A DNA stretch of 64,000 nucleotides from Alphaproteobacteria bacterium UBA3612 (GTDB lineage Bacteria > Pseudomonadota > Alphaproteobacteria > Sphingomonadales > Sphingomonadaceae), in NCBI GenBank assembly GCA_002375465.1, contig DFLT01000005.1:327709-391708 (forward strand), in the 5' to 3' direction. Shown here one piece after another: positions 52,624-62,186 of this stretch (positions are counted from its first letter, which is position 1; every line of letters starts with the position of its first letter). The position numbers were made by a program, and so were the translations under genes. The notes below the pieces were generated by a model. The model saw nothing but the letters and a program-made list of their open reading frames with translations. It was not told where the DNA came from and did not search any database.

Positions 52624-55272
52624 ATGACCTCAACCAACGATATCCGCGCCAGCTTCCTCGACTATTTTGCAAAGCACGGCCATGCGCGCGTGCCATCTTC
52701 ACCGCTGGTGCCGCAGAACGATCCGACGCTGATGTTCGTCAATGCGGGCATGGTTCCGTTCAAGAACGTTTTCACGGGACGGGAAACGCGGGATTATTCC
52801 CTGGCGACCTCTGCCCAGAAATGCGTGCGGGCGGGTGGCAAGCATAATGATCTGGAAAATGTCGGCTTTACCGCCCGGCATCACACCTTCTTCGAAATGC
52901 TGGGAAATTTCTCCTTCGGGCAGTATTTCAAGGCAGAAGCGATTGAGCATGCGTGGAATCTTGTCACGCGGGAATGGGGCCTGGACCCGGCACGTCTGAC
53001 CGCCACCGTTTTCCACACGGACGACGAGGCGTTCGACCTGTGGAAGAAGATCACCGGCCTGCCGGAGGAGCGCATTATCCGTATCGCCGGCGCGGACAAT
53101 TTCTGGTCCATGGGCGATACAGGTCCGTGCGGTCCCTGTTCGGAACTGTTTTATGACCATGGCGACCACATCCCGGGCGGCCCCCCGGGATCGCCAGACG
53201 AGGATGGCGATCGCTTCGTCGAGATCTGGAACCTGGTCTTCATGCAATACGATCAGGCCCCGGGCGGTGTACGTACTGACCTGCCGAAGCCCAGCATCGA
53301 CACGGGCATGGGACTGGAGCGCGTCGCGGCGGTCATGCAGGGCACGCACGACAATTTCGAAATCGACCTTTTCCGCGCCCTGACCGATGCAGCGTCCGAA
53401 CTGGCGCACACGCCGCGCGAAGGGGAGTTCAAGACGTCTTTGCGGGTGATCGCCGACCATGTGCGCGCAGGTGGCTTTCTGATCGCGGACGGTGTTCTGC
53501 CCGCGAATGAGGGCCGGGGTTATGTGCTGCGCCGTATCCTTCGCCGCGCCATCCGGCATGCCCATATCGCGGGCGCGAACGATCCCCTGCTGCATCGCCT
53601 GGTGCCAACGCTGACGGGACAGATGGGGGCCGCCTATCCGGAACTGGTCCGCGCACAGCCGCTGATCGAACAGACGCTGGAGCAGGAGGAGGTCCGCTTC
53701 CGCCAGACACTGGATCGCGGCCTGAAACTGCTCGACGAGCGCGCCGGCGATCTGGGGCAGGGCGACACGCTGGATGGCGGCGTCGCCTTCCAACTATATG
53801 ACACTTACGGCTTTCCTTACGACCTTACCGAGGATGCGCTGCGTATGAAGGGCGTGTCCGTCGACCGCGCGGGCTTTGATGCGGCGATGGCCGAGCAGAA
53901 GGCTGCCGCGCGCGCCGCATGGGCGGGTAGCGGCGGCGCGGTTGAAGAAACGCTCTGGTTCGACATTGCGGATCGGGAGGGTTCAACGGAATTCACCGGC
54001 TACGCGTCTGACAATACCGACGGCAAGATCGTCGCCCTGGTGCGCGACGGTGTCGAGGTCGACAGCGCGTCGGCGGGAGAAGAGGTGCTGATCATCGCCA
54101 ACCAGACGCCCTTCTACGGCGAAAGCGGCGGTCAATCGGGCGACGCCGGTACCATCGAAGGCCGCAACGGTGCCCGCGCCGAGGTGTCATCCACGTCGAA
54201 GCCGCTGGGCCGCCTTCATGTGCATGAGGCCAAGATTATTGAGGGCACGCTAAGCGTTGGCGACACGGCACATTTTGCCGTCGATGCGGAGAGGCGCGCA
54301 CGCATTCGTGCCAATCACAGCGCGACGCATCTGCTGCACGCGGCGCTGCGCCACGCTCTGGGGGATCATGTCACGCAAAAAGGATCCCTGGTTGCAGAGG
54401 AACGCCTGCGCTTCGACTTCAGCCACCCCAAGGCGCTGACTGCCGAAGAAATCAGCGCCATCGAAGCGGACGTGAACGCACAGATTCGCGGCAATGAAGC
54501 AGTTCTGACGCGCCTGATGACGCCCGACGCTGCAATAGAGGCAGGCGCAATGGCGTTGTTCGGCGAGAAATATGGCGATGAGGTGCGCGTACTGTCGATG
54601 GGCAGGAGGGACACGGGCGACTATTCCGTCGAACTATGTGGCGGCACGCATGTAAACGCACTCGGCGATATCGGCCTGTTCAAGGTTGTTGGCGAAAGCG
54701 CGGTTTCGTCAGGTGTCCGCCGTATCGAGGCGCTGACCGGAGAGGCAGCGCGCCTGTATCTGCAGCGGCAGGAAGATCGCTTGCTGGAGGTTGCAAATGC
54801 GCTGAAGGCATCGCCCGCCGACGTTCCGACGCGCATCGCTGCGCTCGTCGAGGATCGCAAGCGTCTGGAAAAGGAACTGTCCGACGCAAAGAAGGCGCTT
54901 GCCCTTGGTGGCGGCAATGGGGTCGCCGCAGGGCCGGACATTGAGACTGTGGGAACCGTCAAGTTCATCGGCCAGGTTGCGGACGGCCTGGATCCAAAGG
55001 GGCTGCGCGGTGCCATCGACGATGCAAAGTCGAAGCTGGGGTCCGGCGTCGCGGCGATCGTCGCCGTGAACGATGGCCGCGCGAGCGTTGCGGTCGGCGT
55101 GACAGACGATTTGAAGGGCGACCATAACGCCGTCGACCTGCTGCGTACCGCAGTGGAAATCCTGGGCGGCAAGGGCGGCGGCGGACGTCCCGATATGGCG
55201 CAAGGTGGTGGTCCGGACGGCGCGAAGGGCGCGGAAGCGCTGCATGCGATCAAGGCGGCGTTGGCCGCCTGA
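52624..55272 (+). CDS. alaS: Alanyl-tRNA synthetase
   Basis: An 882-residue class II synthetase. The N terminus TSTNDIRASFLDYFAKHGH and VPQNDPTLMFVNAGMVPFK are diagnostic; FTARHHTFFEMLGNFSFG is motif 2. The editing domain has NHSATHLLHAALRHALG and CGGTHVNALGDIG with the zinc His and Cys, and a C-Ala domain closes the protein. The ATG at 52624 was preferred to the in-frame upstream start at 52603 from family similarity. Confidence 0.97.
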   Translation: MTSTNDIRASFLDYFAKHGHARVPSSPLVPQNDPTLMFVNAGMVPFKNVFTGRETRDYSLATSAQKCVRAGGKHNDLENVGFTARHHTFFEMLGNFSFGQYFKAEAIEHAWNLVTREWGLDPARLTATVFHTDDEAFDLWKKITGLPEERIIRIAGADNFWSMGDTGPCGPCSELFYDHGDHIPGGPPGSPDEDGDRFVEIWNLVFMQYDQAPGGVRTDLPKPSIDTGMGLERVAAVMQGTHDNFEIDLFRALTDAASELAHTPREGEFKTSLRVIADHVRAGGFLIADGVLPANEGRGYVLRRILRRAIRHAHIAGANDPLLHRLVPTLTGQMGAAYPELVRAQPLIEQTLEQEEVRFRQTLDRGLKLLDERAGDLGQGDTLDGGVAFQLYDTYGFPYDLTEDALRMKGVSVDRAGFDAAMAEQKAAARAAWAGSGGAVEETLWFDIADREGSTEFTGYASDNTDGKIVALVRDGVEVDSASAGEEVLIIANQTPFYGESGGQSGDAGTIEGRNGARAEVSSTSKPLGRLHVHEAKIIEGTLSVGDTAHFAVDAERRARIRANHSATHLLHAALRHALGDHVTQKGSLVAEERLRFDFSHPKALTAEEISAIEADVNAQIRGNEAVLTRLMTPDAAIEAGAMALFGEKYGDEVRVLSMGRRDTGDYSVELCGGTHVNALGDIGLFKVVGESAVSSGVRRIEALTGEAARLYLQRQEDRLLEVANALKASPADVPTRIAALVEDRKRLEKELSDAKKALALGGGNGVAAGPDIETVGTVKFIGQVADGLDPKGLRGAIDDAKSKLGSGVAAIVAVNDGRASVAVGVTDDLKGDHNAVDLLRTAVEILGGKGGGGRPDMAQGGGPDGAKGAEALHAIKAALAA

Positions 55273-55283
55273 TCGCGTCCGGT

Positions 55284-57083
55284 TCAGACCGTCTCGGCGC
55301 CGTCGACGTTGCCGATGCGGCTGGCCGCCTTTAACGGACTCTTGGCCAGGCCGGGGACGGCAGCCTTGATCCGCTCTCGTTCCTGTTCCCGTATTTCGTG
55401 AATGCTGGCGATGACCGGGCCCATCGGGCGCCCAATGTCCACCAGAACGGCTTCGGCAAGTTGCAGAGAGCTTTCCAGCGTTTCCGGAACCGCGTCGGTC
55501 GCGCCCGCCCGATATAGCTCGGCGGCATGGGCAGTGTCACGTGCGCGTGCGACGATGCAGAGATCGGGATATTCCTTACGCACGGCGCGCGTCGTTTTCA
55601 CCACCTGAACCGGATCATCCATGGTCAGAACAAGCGCTTTTGCCGTGTCGAGGCCCATCAGCTCCAGGATCTCATGCCGTTCCAGGTCGCCAAAGGCGGT
55701 TTCATAACCTGCGGCTCGGGCGGCGCGGACGACATCGATATTCGCATCGACGATCGCGAATTCCTCGCCATGTTCGGTCAGCATATCAGCAACCAAACGG
55801 CCGACGCGACCATAGCCGGCGACGATGGTGCGCGGGCGGTCCGGATCCGCACTCAGCATCAGCGGCGTCTCGTCCTTCTCGCCCCCCAATTGGCGTTCGG
55901 TGTCCCGCCCCAGCCGCGCCAGCAATGGTGTCGCGGTCAGGCCGATGGCGGTGACAATCTGCCAAAATGCGGCGGTATCCGAATCGATGATCTGTGCCGA
56001 GGCAGCAGCGGCCAGGACGATCAGGGTGGTTTCCGACGGCGATGCCATCAGGATGCCGACATTGGCGGAAATACCCTTGGGCGCTCCGCCAAGACGCAAC
56101 AGCGCCGCCGTCACCACGGCCTTCAGCGGAATGATGGTAACGACCGCAGCCAGGATCAGCAGCCATTCGGTAAATGAAAAAGCGAACGACACGCTCATGC
56201 CGACGGTGATCAGGAATATACCGAGCGCCAGGTTCTTGAACGGCTCCATCAGCATCTCGACCTGCTCGCGATACTCCGTCTCCGCGATAATCAGCCCGGC
56301 AACCAGTGCGCCCATGATCGCGCCGATGCCGGCAACGCTCGTGGCGAGACTGGCGGCCATGACGACGACGAGGGTCGCCGCCAGAAACAGCTCCGGCCGC
56401 TTCGTCAGTGCGGCCTGATGGAACAGCCGCGGCAGAATGAACCTGCCCGCCAGCCAGATAACCGCCACTGTAATACCGCCCGTGATGACGGCAGACATCA
56501 GGCCACCCATGGCGCTGTCCTCGGCCATGGACGTGCCGAGAATGCCGATCACGAAAACAATGGGAACCAGCGCCACATCCTCGAACAGCAGCATGGAAAA
56601 TGCCGCCCGTCCCACAGGGCTTTTCGTACCGGTCATCGGCAGCACGAGTGCAGTGGAGGAGAGAGCGAGCGCCAGGCCGAGGGCGACCGCCGCAGTGGTT
56701 GGATAGCCGAACATGATCAGCGCGAAACCGATGATGCTGGAGCCTACCAGCACCTCGCCTGTGCCGAGCAGGAATACGAGCTTTCGAAGCTCCCATAGCC
56801 TTGCGATGCTTAGTTCCAGGCCGATGCCGAACAGCAGCAGGATGATGCCGAACTCCGCAAAGGGTTCGATCACCTCGGGATCGCTGATCGTCACATAATG
56901 AAGTGGATTGAAGAAGGGCTGCAACTGGGCGAGTCCCGACGGGCCGAGCAGTAGCCCGACCAGAATAAATCCAATGACCGGGTTTACCTTGAAGCGCGCG
57001 AAGGCCGGAATGATCAGCCCCGCCGCGCCCAGAATTAACAGGGCGTCACGAAATCCGGCGGAATCGAGGGAATCAGCTGCCAT
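55284..57083 (-). CDS. Kef-type cation:proton antiporter (KefB/KefC-like)
   Basis: A 599-residue CPA2 antiporter with 12-13 membrane helices and a C-terminal RCK domain. The N-terminal FKVNPVIGFILVGLLLGPSG and FEDVALVPIVFVIGIL are typical; VAGIGAIMGALVAGLIIAET corresponds to the conserved ion-site helix. The NAD-binding RCK motif is IVAGYGRVGRLVADML near residue 420. It is convergent with alaS, 11 bp apart, and follows icd on its own strand after 149 bp. Confidence 0.9.
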   Translation of the reverse strand: MAADSLDSAGFRDALLILGAAGLIIPAFARFKVNPVIGFILVGLLLGPSGLAQLQPFFNPLHYVTISDPEVIEPFAEFGIILLLFGIGLELSIARLWELRKLVFLLGTGEVLVGSSIIGFALIMFGYPTTAAVALGLALALSSTALVLPMTGTKSPVGRAAFSMLLFEDVALVPIVFVIGILGTSMAEDSAMGGLMSAVITGGITVAVIWLAGRFILPRLFHQAALTKRPELFLAATLVVVMAASLATSVAGIGAIMGALVAGLIIAETEYREQVEMLMEPFKNLALGIFLITVGMSVSFAFSFTEWLLILAAVVTIIPLKAVVTAALLRLGGAPKGISANVGILMASPSETTLIVLAAAASAQIIDSDTAAFWQIVTAIGLTATPLLARLGRDTERQLGGEKDETPLMLSADPDRPRTIVAGYGRVGRLVADMLTEHGEEFAIVDANIDVVRAARAAGYETAFGDLERHEILELMGLDTAKALVLTMDDPVQVVKTTRAVRKEYPDLCIVARARDTAHAAELYRAGATDAVPETLESSLQLAEAVLVDIGRPMGPVIASIHEIREQERERIKAAVPGLAKSPLKAASRIGNVDGAETV

Positions 57084-57197
57084 GTAGTATTATTGGCAGA
57101 CCGATAGGGATGCGTCAGTCATTTTCTTGACGGATCCCCAACCGGTGCAGCTTCGCCCTGCCACGCAGGTACAGCTCGCCAATCCCGATGCGGATGG

Positions 57198-57224
57198 GCG
57201 GCGGCCGGCGTACCGGACCGCCGC
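57198..57224 (-). terminator. Strong hairpin after icd
   Basis: GCGGCGG/CCGCCGC plus inner CCGG/CCGG make an 11-bp stem with one bulged A and a CGTA loop, nine bases beyond the icd stop on the minus strand. No T tract follows, so it may act as a Rho-linked or RNA-protecting 3' end. Confidence 0.5.
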
Positions 57225-57232
57225 TAGAATGT

Positions 57233-58444
57233 TCAGGCCATCGCCTTTTCGAGATTGCGGACGATTGCCTCGAAGAACTGCTCCGTCGTCATCCAGCTCT
57301 GATCGGGACCGATCAGCAGGGCGAGATCCTTTGTCATCTCGCCGCCCTCGACGGTCTCTACGCAGACGCGCTCCAGCGTTTCGGCGAACTCGGTCACTTC
57401 CGGCGTCTCGTCGATTTTACCGCGATGCTTCAGACCGCCGGTCCAGGCGAAGATGGAGGCGATCGGGTTGGTGGAGGTCGCCTTCCCCTGCTGGTGCATG
57501 CGATAGTGGCGGGTGACGGTGCCGTGCGCCGCTTCTGCTTCGACCGTATTGCCATCGGGCGTCATCAGAACGCTGGTCATCAGGCCGAGCGAGCCAAAGC
57601 CCTGCGCGACCGTGTCGGACTGTACGTCGCCGTCGTAATTCTTACACGCCCAGACGAACTTGCCCGACCATTTCATCGCCGCAGCGACCATGTCATCAAT
57701 CAGGCGGTGCTCGTAGCTGATGCCGGCAGCCTCGAACTGCGCCTTGAAATCCTTCTCATAGATTTCCTGGAACAGATCCTTGAAGCGACCGTCATAGGTT
57801 TTCATGATCGTGTTCTTGGTGCTGAGGTACACCGGCCATTTGCGCATCAGGCCATAGTTCAGGCAGGCGCGCGCGAAATCGCGGATGCTGTCGTCCAGAT
57901 TGTACATGCCGAGCGCGACGCCCGCGGACGGGAACTGGAAGATTTCATGTTCGAACTCTTCGCCGTCCTCACCCTCGAACTTCATGGTCAGCTTGCCGGG
58001 ACCGGGAATATACATGTCGGTCGCACGGTACTGATCGCCGAATGCGTGACGGCCGATCACGATGGGATCGGTCCAACCCGGAACCAGGCGTGGTACCGAT
58101 TTAATGACGATGGGTTCACGAAAGACGACACCGCCCAGAATGTTGCGGATCGTGCCGTTCGGCGATTTCCACATTTTCTTCAGGCCAAATTCCTCGACCC
58201 GGTCCTCGTCGGGTGTGATCGTCGCACATTTGACGCCGACACCATATTCGCGGATCGCATTGGCCGCGTCGACGGTGATGCGGTCGTCAGTTTCATCGCG
58301 CTTCTGGATGGAGAGGTCGTAATATTTCAGATCGACATCGAGATAGGGAAGTATCAGGCGCTCACGTATCCATTCCCAGATGATCCTGGTCATCTCGTCG
58401 CCGTCGAGTTCGACGATAGGGTTCTTGACCTTGATCTTTGCCAT
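57233..58444 (-). CDS. icd: NADP-dependent isocitrate dehydrogenase
   Basis: A 403-residue homodimeric, eukaryote-like IDH that oxidises isocitrate to 2-oxoglutarate. The N terminus IKVKNPIVELDGDEMTRIIW is typical of the subfamily, TIRNILGGVVFREPI is the substrate loop with Ser/Arg residues, and EAEAAHGTVTRHYR is the NADP-binding region. The ATG at 58444 has AAAGGAG ten bases upstream. It is divergent from psd. Confidence 0.96.
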   Translation of the reverse strand: MAKIKVKNPIVELDGDEMTRIIWEWIRERLILPYLDVDLKYYDLSIQKRDETDDRITVDAANAIREYGVGVKCATITPDEDRVEEFGLKKMWKSPNGTIRNILGGVVFREPIVIKSVPRLVPGWTDPIVIGRHAFGDQYRATDMYIPGPGKLTMKFEGEDGEEFEHEIFQFPSAGVALGMYNLDDSIRDFARACLNYGLMRKWPVYLSTKNTIMKTYDGRFKDLFQEIYEKDFKAQFEAAGISYEHRLIDDMVAAAMKWSGKFVWACKNYDGDVQSDTVAQGFGSLGLMTSVLMTPDGNTVEAEAAHGTVTRHYRMHQQGKATSTNPIASIFAWTGGLKHRGKIDETPEVTEFAETLERVCVETVEGGEMTKDLALLIGPDQSWMTTEQFFEAIVRNLEKAMA

Positions 58445-58572
58445 GGGGGTTGGCTCCTTTATCTTGCAAACGTCTGAATTTTGTCACCGCCCTATGCGGA
58501 CCGGCGGCGGGAATCAACGCTGTTGCGGTCTGTGATTGCGGTAAGGCGTATGTCCCTGCTACAACGGGACGG

Positions 58573-59418
58573 ATGGATGACAAGACACCCCCGACCGAGC
58601 CCGTGCCGCCACGCCCTGCGTCGCCCGCGGTGGAAACGTCTGCCGCTCCTGCGTCTGCGCCGGCGACGTCCGCGCAACGAGATCCGACGGGCGAGATGCC
58701 GCCCGCCAATGATCTGCAGGCAGCGAAGTACGAGTTTCCGCGCATGCATCCGGAGGGGACGAAATTCGTCATCATTGCCGCCGCGATCACGCTGTTTCTG
58801 TGGTTCGTTGTTGATTGGGACATTCTGGGCTGGCTGATGGCCGGTCTTACCGTCTGGGTATTTGCATTTTTTCGCGATCCGAAGCGCGTGACGCCGGTGG
58901 GCGAGGGCATGCTCGTTTCACCCGCAGACGGCATGGTTTCCCATATCGTCACCGTTCCCGCACCGCGCCAATTGGCGGCAAGCGGCCTGCTGGAGCAGGA
59001 AACCTATGTGCGGATCAGCGTTTTCATGTCCGTATTCGATGTGCACGTGAATCGCGCGCCGGTCGCGGGAAAGATCAGCCGCGTTGTCTATGTTCCCGGC
59101 AAATTCGTGAATGCCGAGACGGACAAGGCGTCGGAAGATAATGAACGGCAATATTTCGTCATAGAGACAGAGGACGGTACCCGGATCGGCATGACGCAGA
59201 TCGCTGGTCTGGTGGCGCGCCGTATCGTCAAGTTTGTGCGCGAGGGGCAAAGCGTCGGCGTGGGAGAGCGCATCGGCCTGATCCGTTTCGGCAGCCGCGT
59301 CGACGTCTTCCTGCCGCAAGGATATGCGCCAAAGGTTATCGTGGGGCAGCGCGCCGTTGCCGGTGAGACAATATTGGCCGCAAAGGGGGGCAGCGCGCCC
59401 GTCGGCATCGTAAATTGA
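58573..59418 (+). CDS. psd: Phosphatidylserine decarboxylase
   Basis: A 281-residue membrane enzyme producing phosphatidylethanolamine. It has a Pro/Ala-rich N-terminal tail of 45 residues, two helices (KFVIIAAAITLFLWFVV and a second following), VSPADGMVSHIV, FMSVFDVHVNRAPVAG with the catalytic His, and the self-cleavage site RFGSRVDVF, where Ser becomes the pyruvoyl group. The start at 58573 follows GGGACGG. It is coupled to pssA by a TTGA overlap. Confidence 0.95.
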   Translation: MDDKTPPTEPVPPRPASPAVETSAAPASAPATSAQRDPTGEMPPANDLQAAKYEFPRMHPEGTKFVIIAAAITLFLWFVVDWDILGWLMAGLTVWVFAFFRDPKRVTPVGEGMLVSPADGMVSHIVTVPAPRQLAASGLLEQETYVRISVFMSVFDVHVNRAPVAGKISRVVYVPGKFVNAETDKASEDNERQYFVIETEDGTRIGMTQIAGLVARRIVKFVREGQSVGVGERIGLIRFGSRVDVFLPQGYAPKVIVGQRAVAGETILAAKGGSAPVGIVN

Positions 59419-60206
59419 GGATCGACACGCCAGAAGGCCTTCGGCCGGTCCGTAAAGTCCTGCCGATAAGAGCCTTGATTCCCAACGCGATCACGATTGC
59501 GGCGCTTTGCACTGGCCTGACGGCCGTGCGCTTTGCGATCACCGGAGAGTTTGAAAAGGCCCTGCTGGCGATCTTTCTGGCCGGCGTTCTTGATGCGCTG
59601 GATGGGCGGATCGCACGTTTGCTGAAGGGCTCGACGCGTTTTGGCGCGGAACTTGATTCGCTGTCCGACAATGCCGCCTTCGGCGTGGCGCCGGCGCTGA
59701 TCATATATTTCTGGATCCTGCAGGAACTGCCGGGTTTCGGCTGGCTGGTTGCACTGGCGCATGCCATATGCGCGGCGCTGAGGCTTGCGCGTTTCAATTC
59801 GCAACTGGACATGGATGATCAGCCGCACAAGCGGGCGGGTTTCTTGACGGGCGTCCCCGCCCCCGTGGGCGCTGGACTGACGCTTGCGCCGATGTTCGTC
59901 TATTTCTGGCTGGAACCAACAGGTATCAATTACCCGACCATTGGGGCTGGGTTCACGGCAATCGTGGTGGCGGTGTCCGCATTCCTGATGATCTCGAACC
60001 TGCCGACCTACAGCTGGAAATCGGTCAGTATTCCACGCAGCCTGCGGCTGTTCGCCCTTGTCGTCGTCGCGCTGGTGCTGGGCGCGTTGCTGTCTGCCCC
60101 GTTCATGACGCTGTCGCTGATCACCATCGCCTATGCGGCAACAATCCCGTTCAGCATTCGCGCCTATTCGAAGGTCAAGCGGCGCGAAGCCGCGTCCCAG
60201 CAATAG
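59415..60206 (+). CDS. pssA: CDP-diacylglycerol-serine O-phosphatidyltransferase
   Basis: A 263-residue membrane enzyme making phosphatidylserine, the substrate of the adjacent psd product. The CDP-alcohol phosphotransferase motif is read as DALDGRIARLLKGSTRFGAE followed by LDSLSDNAAFG, with the required D-G-x2-A-R-x8-G-x3-D-x3-D spacing. About eight helices follow. The start is TTG, overlapping psd. Its last 32 bases overlap, on the other strand, the end of the small SOS-box gene. Confidence 0.95.
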   Translation: MRIDTPEGLRPVRKVLPIRALIPNAITIAALCTGLTAVRFAITGEFEKALLAIFLAGVLDALDGRIARLLKGSTRFGAELDSLSDNAAFGVAPALIIYFWILQELPGFGWLVALAHAICAALRLARFNSQLDMDDQPHKRAGFLTGVPAPVGAGLTLAPMFVYFWLEPTGINYPTIGAGFTAIVVAVSAFLMISNLPTYSWKSVSIPRSLRLFALVVVALVLGALLSAPFMTLSLITIAYAATIPFSIRAYSKVKRREAASQQ

Positions 60207-60414
60207 GCATTGCCAGGATGACCGGCCAACGCGGCCCGCGCCGCCGCACAGGCCGCACGGGTGTTGCGGTCGGTCGCAGTTCGGAAAGCGAATCTGACGC
60301 GAGCGGAACGAATGCCGCCGCCATCGAATGACGTGCCTGCCACAGCATGAACATGATCGCGCATGCGGAAAGAGCAAGAAGCAGCAGACTGGCTGCGGAA
60401 ACGGAAATGTGCAT
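60175..60414 (-). CDS. Small membrane protein behind LexA boxes, likely SOS-induced
   Basis: A 79-residue ORF on the minus strand beginning MHISVSAASLLLLALSACAI with one membrane helix to about residue 24, then a cytosolic or periplasmic Ala/Pro/Arg-rich tail ending in RRRGPRWPVILAMPIAGT. The ATG at 60414 has GGGAG ten bases upstream and lies about 20 bases after the expected transcription start of a TTGACA promoter filled with GTTC repeats. Start codons further upstream fall inside the promoter. Small SOS-induced membrane proteins such as SidA of Caulobacter inhibit division; a similar role here is inference, as no sequence similarity was recognised. Confidence 0.65.
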   Translation of the reverse strand: MHISVSAASLLLLALSACAIMFMLWQARHSMAAAFVPLASDSLSELRPTATPVRPVRRRGPRWPVILAMPIAGTRLRAA

Positions 60415-60430
60415 ATTGCGAACTCCCTTT

Positions 60431-60467
60431 GTTCGTTGCATGTTCCACAAATGTTCCAACCTGTCAA
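60431..60467 (-). promoter_or_regulatory. Promoter with triple LexA box (GTTC-N7-GTTC-N7-GTTC)
   Basis: GTTC occurs at 60431-60434, 60442-60445 and 60453-60456, exactly 11 bases apart, giving two overlapping copies of the alphaproteobacterial LexA operator. On the minus strand a perfect TTGACA -35 lies at 60467-60462, and GAACAT or AACATG at the -10 distance coincides with the middle repeat. LexA bound here would block this promoter directly. Confidence 0.8.
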
Positions 60468-60551
60468 GTTGCGGGGTGTGCTCTCTTTGCGCGTTGACCG
60501 CTCTCCGCCGGTTCGCCTAGCTGTCGGCAAGAGGATCGGGAGGAGTATATA

Positions 60552-62186
60552 ATGCTGGGAGGCATGCAGGACTGGCCGTTGCTGGTCTGGAAACTGATTG
60601 ATTTTGCAGCGCTGAATCATGGCAGCCGAGAGATTGTGTCGCTGACCTGCGAGGGCGGCGAGCACCGATCCAATTGGGCGGAGGTACACCGCAGATCGAA
60701 GGGGGTCGCCCAGGCGCTGTCGCGCCTGGGATTGAAGCAGGGGGACCGCGCCGCCACGCTGGCCTGGAACACGCACCGCCATATCGAATGCTGGTACGGC
60801 ATCAGCGGCATGGGAGCCGTCGCCCATACGGTGAACCCGCGCCTGTTCGAAGATCAGATCGTCTATATCATCAATCACGCCGGCGACCGTGTCCTGTTTC
60901 TGGACCTGACCTTTGTCGGCCTGATCGAGAAGCTGGCCCCGCGGCTGAACAGCGTCGAGCATTTCGTTCTGATGACCGATGCGGCGCACATGCCGACAAA
61001 TGCGAGCGTGGATTTCCTGTGCTATGAAGAGCTGGTGGCCCAAGCCGACGGAGATTTCGCCTGGGCGCGGGTCGAGGAAACGACCCCGGCAGGGCTATGC
61101 TACACCAGCGGGACCACAGGCAATCCGAAGGGTGTTCTGTACACGCACCGGTCGAACGTGCTGCACACGCTGGGGTCCATCACGAAGGACGCGATGGGCG
61201 TGGGGTCGGAAGACGTCGCCCTGCCGGTCGTGCCCATGTATCACGCCAATGCCTGGGGCCTGCCCTATAGCTGCGCCGCCGTCGGCGCTAAAATGGTGAT
61301 GGGCGGCCCGCATTTCGATGCGCCGACATTGCACAAGCTGCTGATGAAGGAGGGGGTGACGTTCACGGCGGCGGTTCCGACGATCTGGCTGGGAATGCTG
61401 CAGCACCTGGAAGAGACCGGCACGGATCTGGGCGCCCTGAAACGCGTGGTCATCGGCGGCAGCGCGGCGCCGCGTTCCATGATCGTGGATTTCAAGGAAA
61501 AATATGGCGTCGAGGTCATTCATGCATGGGGGATGACGGAGATGTCGCCCCTGGGCACTGTGGGATCGCTTTCCGCCGAGGCAGCGAAGCTTTCTCAAGA
61601 AGAGCAATTCGATCTTAAAACAAAGCAAGGAAGGGCGATCTTTGGTGTTGAACTGAAGGTGACAGACGATGCCGGAACGACACTGCCACGGGACGGCGAA
61701 TCCTTCGGTCATCTGATGGTACGAGGCCCTTGGTGTGTGGGCGAATATTTCGGCGGCGAGGGCGGGCATATCCTGGACGCGGAAGGGTGGTTCGATACCG
61801 GCGATGTCGCGACCATCGACCAGGGCGGCTATATGCAGATCACCGACCGCGCGAAGGACGTCATCAAATCCGGGGGCGAGTGGATTTCCTCTATCGAGCT
61901 GGAAAATGAGGCAATCGGTGCCGCGGGCGTTGCGGAAGCGGCAGTCATCGGCATGCCCCATCCGAAATGGGACGAGCGACCGCTATTGGTGATCGTGCCA
62001 AAGGCGGGTGCGACGCCTCGGAAGGAGGATGTGCTGGCGCATCTGGAAGGGCGAATTGCCAAATGGTGGATGCCGGACGATGTCGTTTTCGTCGACGAAA
62101 TCCCCCATACGGCCACCGGCAAGATCCAGAAAACCACGCTGCGCGAGCAGTTTGCCGATTATTCCTTTCCAGCGGTGGACGGCTAG
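60552..62186 (+). CDS. Long/medium-chain fatty-acyl-CoA ligase
   Basis: A 544-residue adenylate-forming enzyme that activates fatty acids with ATP and CoA. The AMP-binding motif is LCYTSGTTGNPKGVLYTH near residue 180, followed by HAWGMTEMSPLG, WFDTGDVATID and the C-terminal DVIKSGGEWISSIELEN and GKIQKTTLRE with the catalytic Lys. It is most like AlkK-type medium/long-chain ligases. The ATG at 60552 follows GGGAGGAG. The stop overlaps the convergent radical SAM remnant by four bases. Confidence 0.92.
   Translation: MLGGMQDWPLLVWKLIDFAALNHGSREIVSLTCEGGEHRSNWAEVHRRSKGVAQALSRLGLKQGDRAATLAWNTHRHIECWYGISGMGAVAHTVNPRLFEDQIVYIINHAGDRVLFLDLTFVGLIEKLAPRLNSVEHFVLMTDAAHMPTNASVDFLCYEELVAQADGDFAWARVEETTPAGLCYTSGTTGNPKGVLYTHRSNVLHTLGSITKDAMGVGSEDVALPVVPMYHANAWGLPYSCAAVGAKMVMGGPHFDAPTLHKLLMKEGVTFTAAVPTIWLGMLQHLEETGTDLGALKRVVIGGSAAPRSMIVDFKEKYGVEVIHAWGMTEMSPLGTVGSLSAEAAKLSQEEQFDLKTKQGRAIFGVELKVTDDAGTTLPRDGESFGHLMVRGPWCVGEYFGGEGGHILDAEGWFDTGDVATIDQGGYMQITDRAKDVIKSGGEWISSIELENEAIGAAGVAEAAVIGMPHPKWDERPLLVIVPKAGATPRKEDVLAHLEGRIAKWWMPDDVVFVDEIPHTATGKIQKTTLREQFADYSFPAVDG

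Noticed and set aside
60164..60448. Alternative minus-strand frame over the SOS-box gene
   Set aside because: It lacks a membrane helix, and its start lies inside the promoter; the other frame has a ribosome site and a sensible start.
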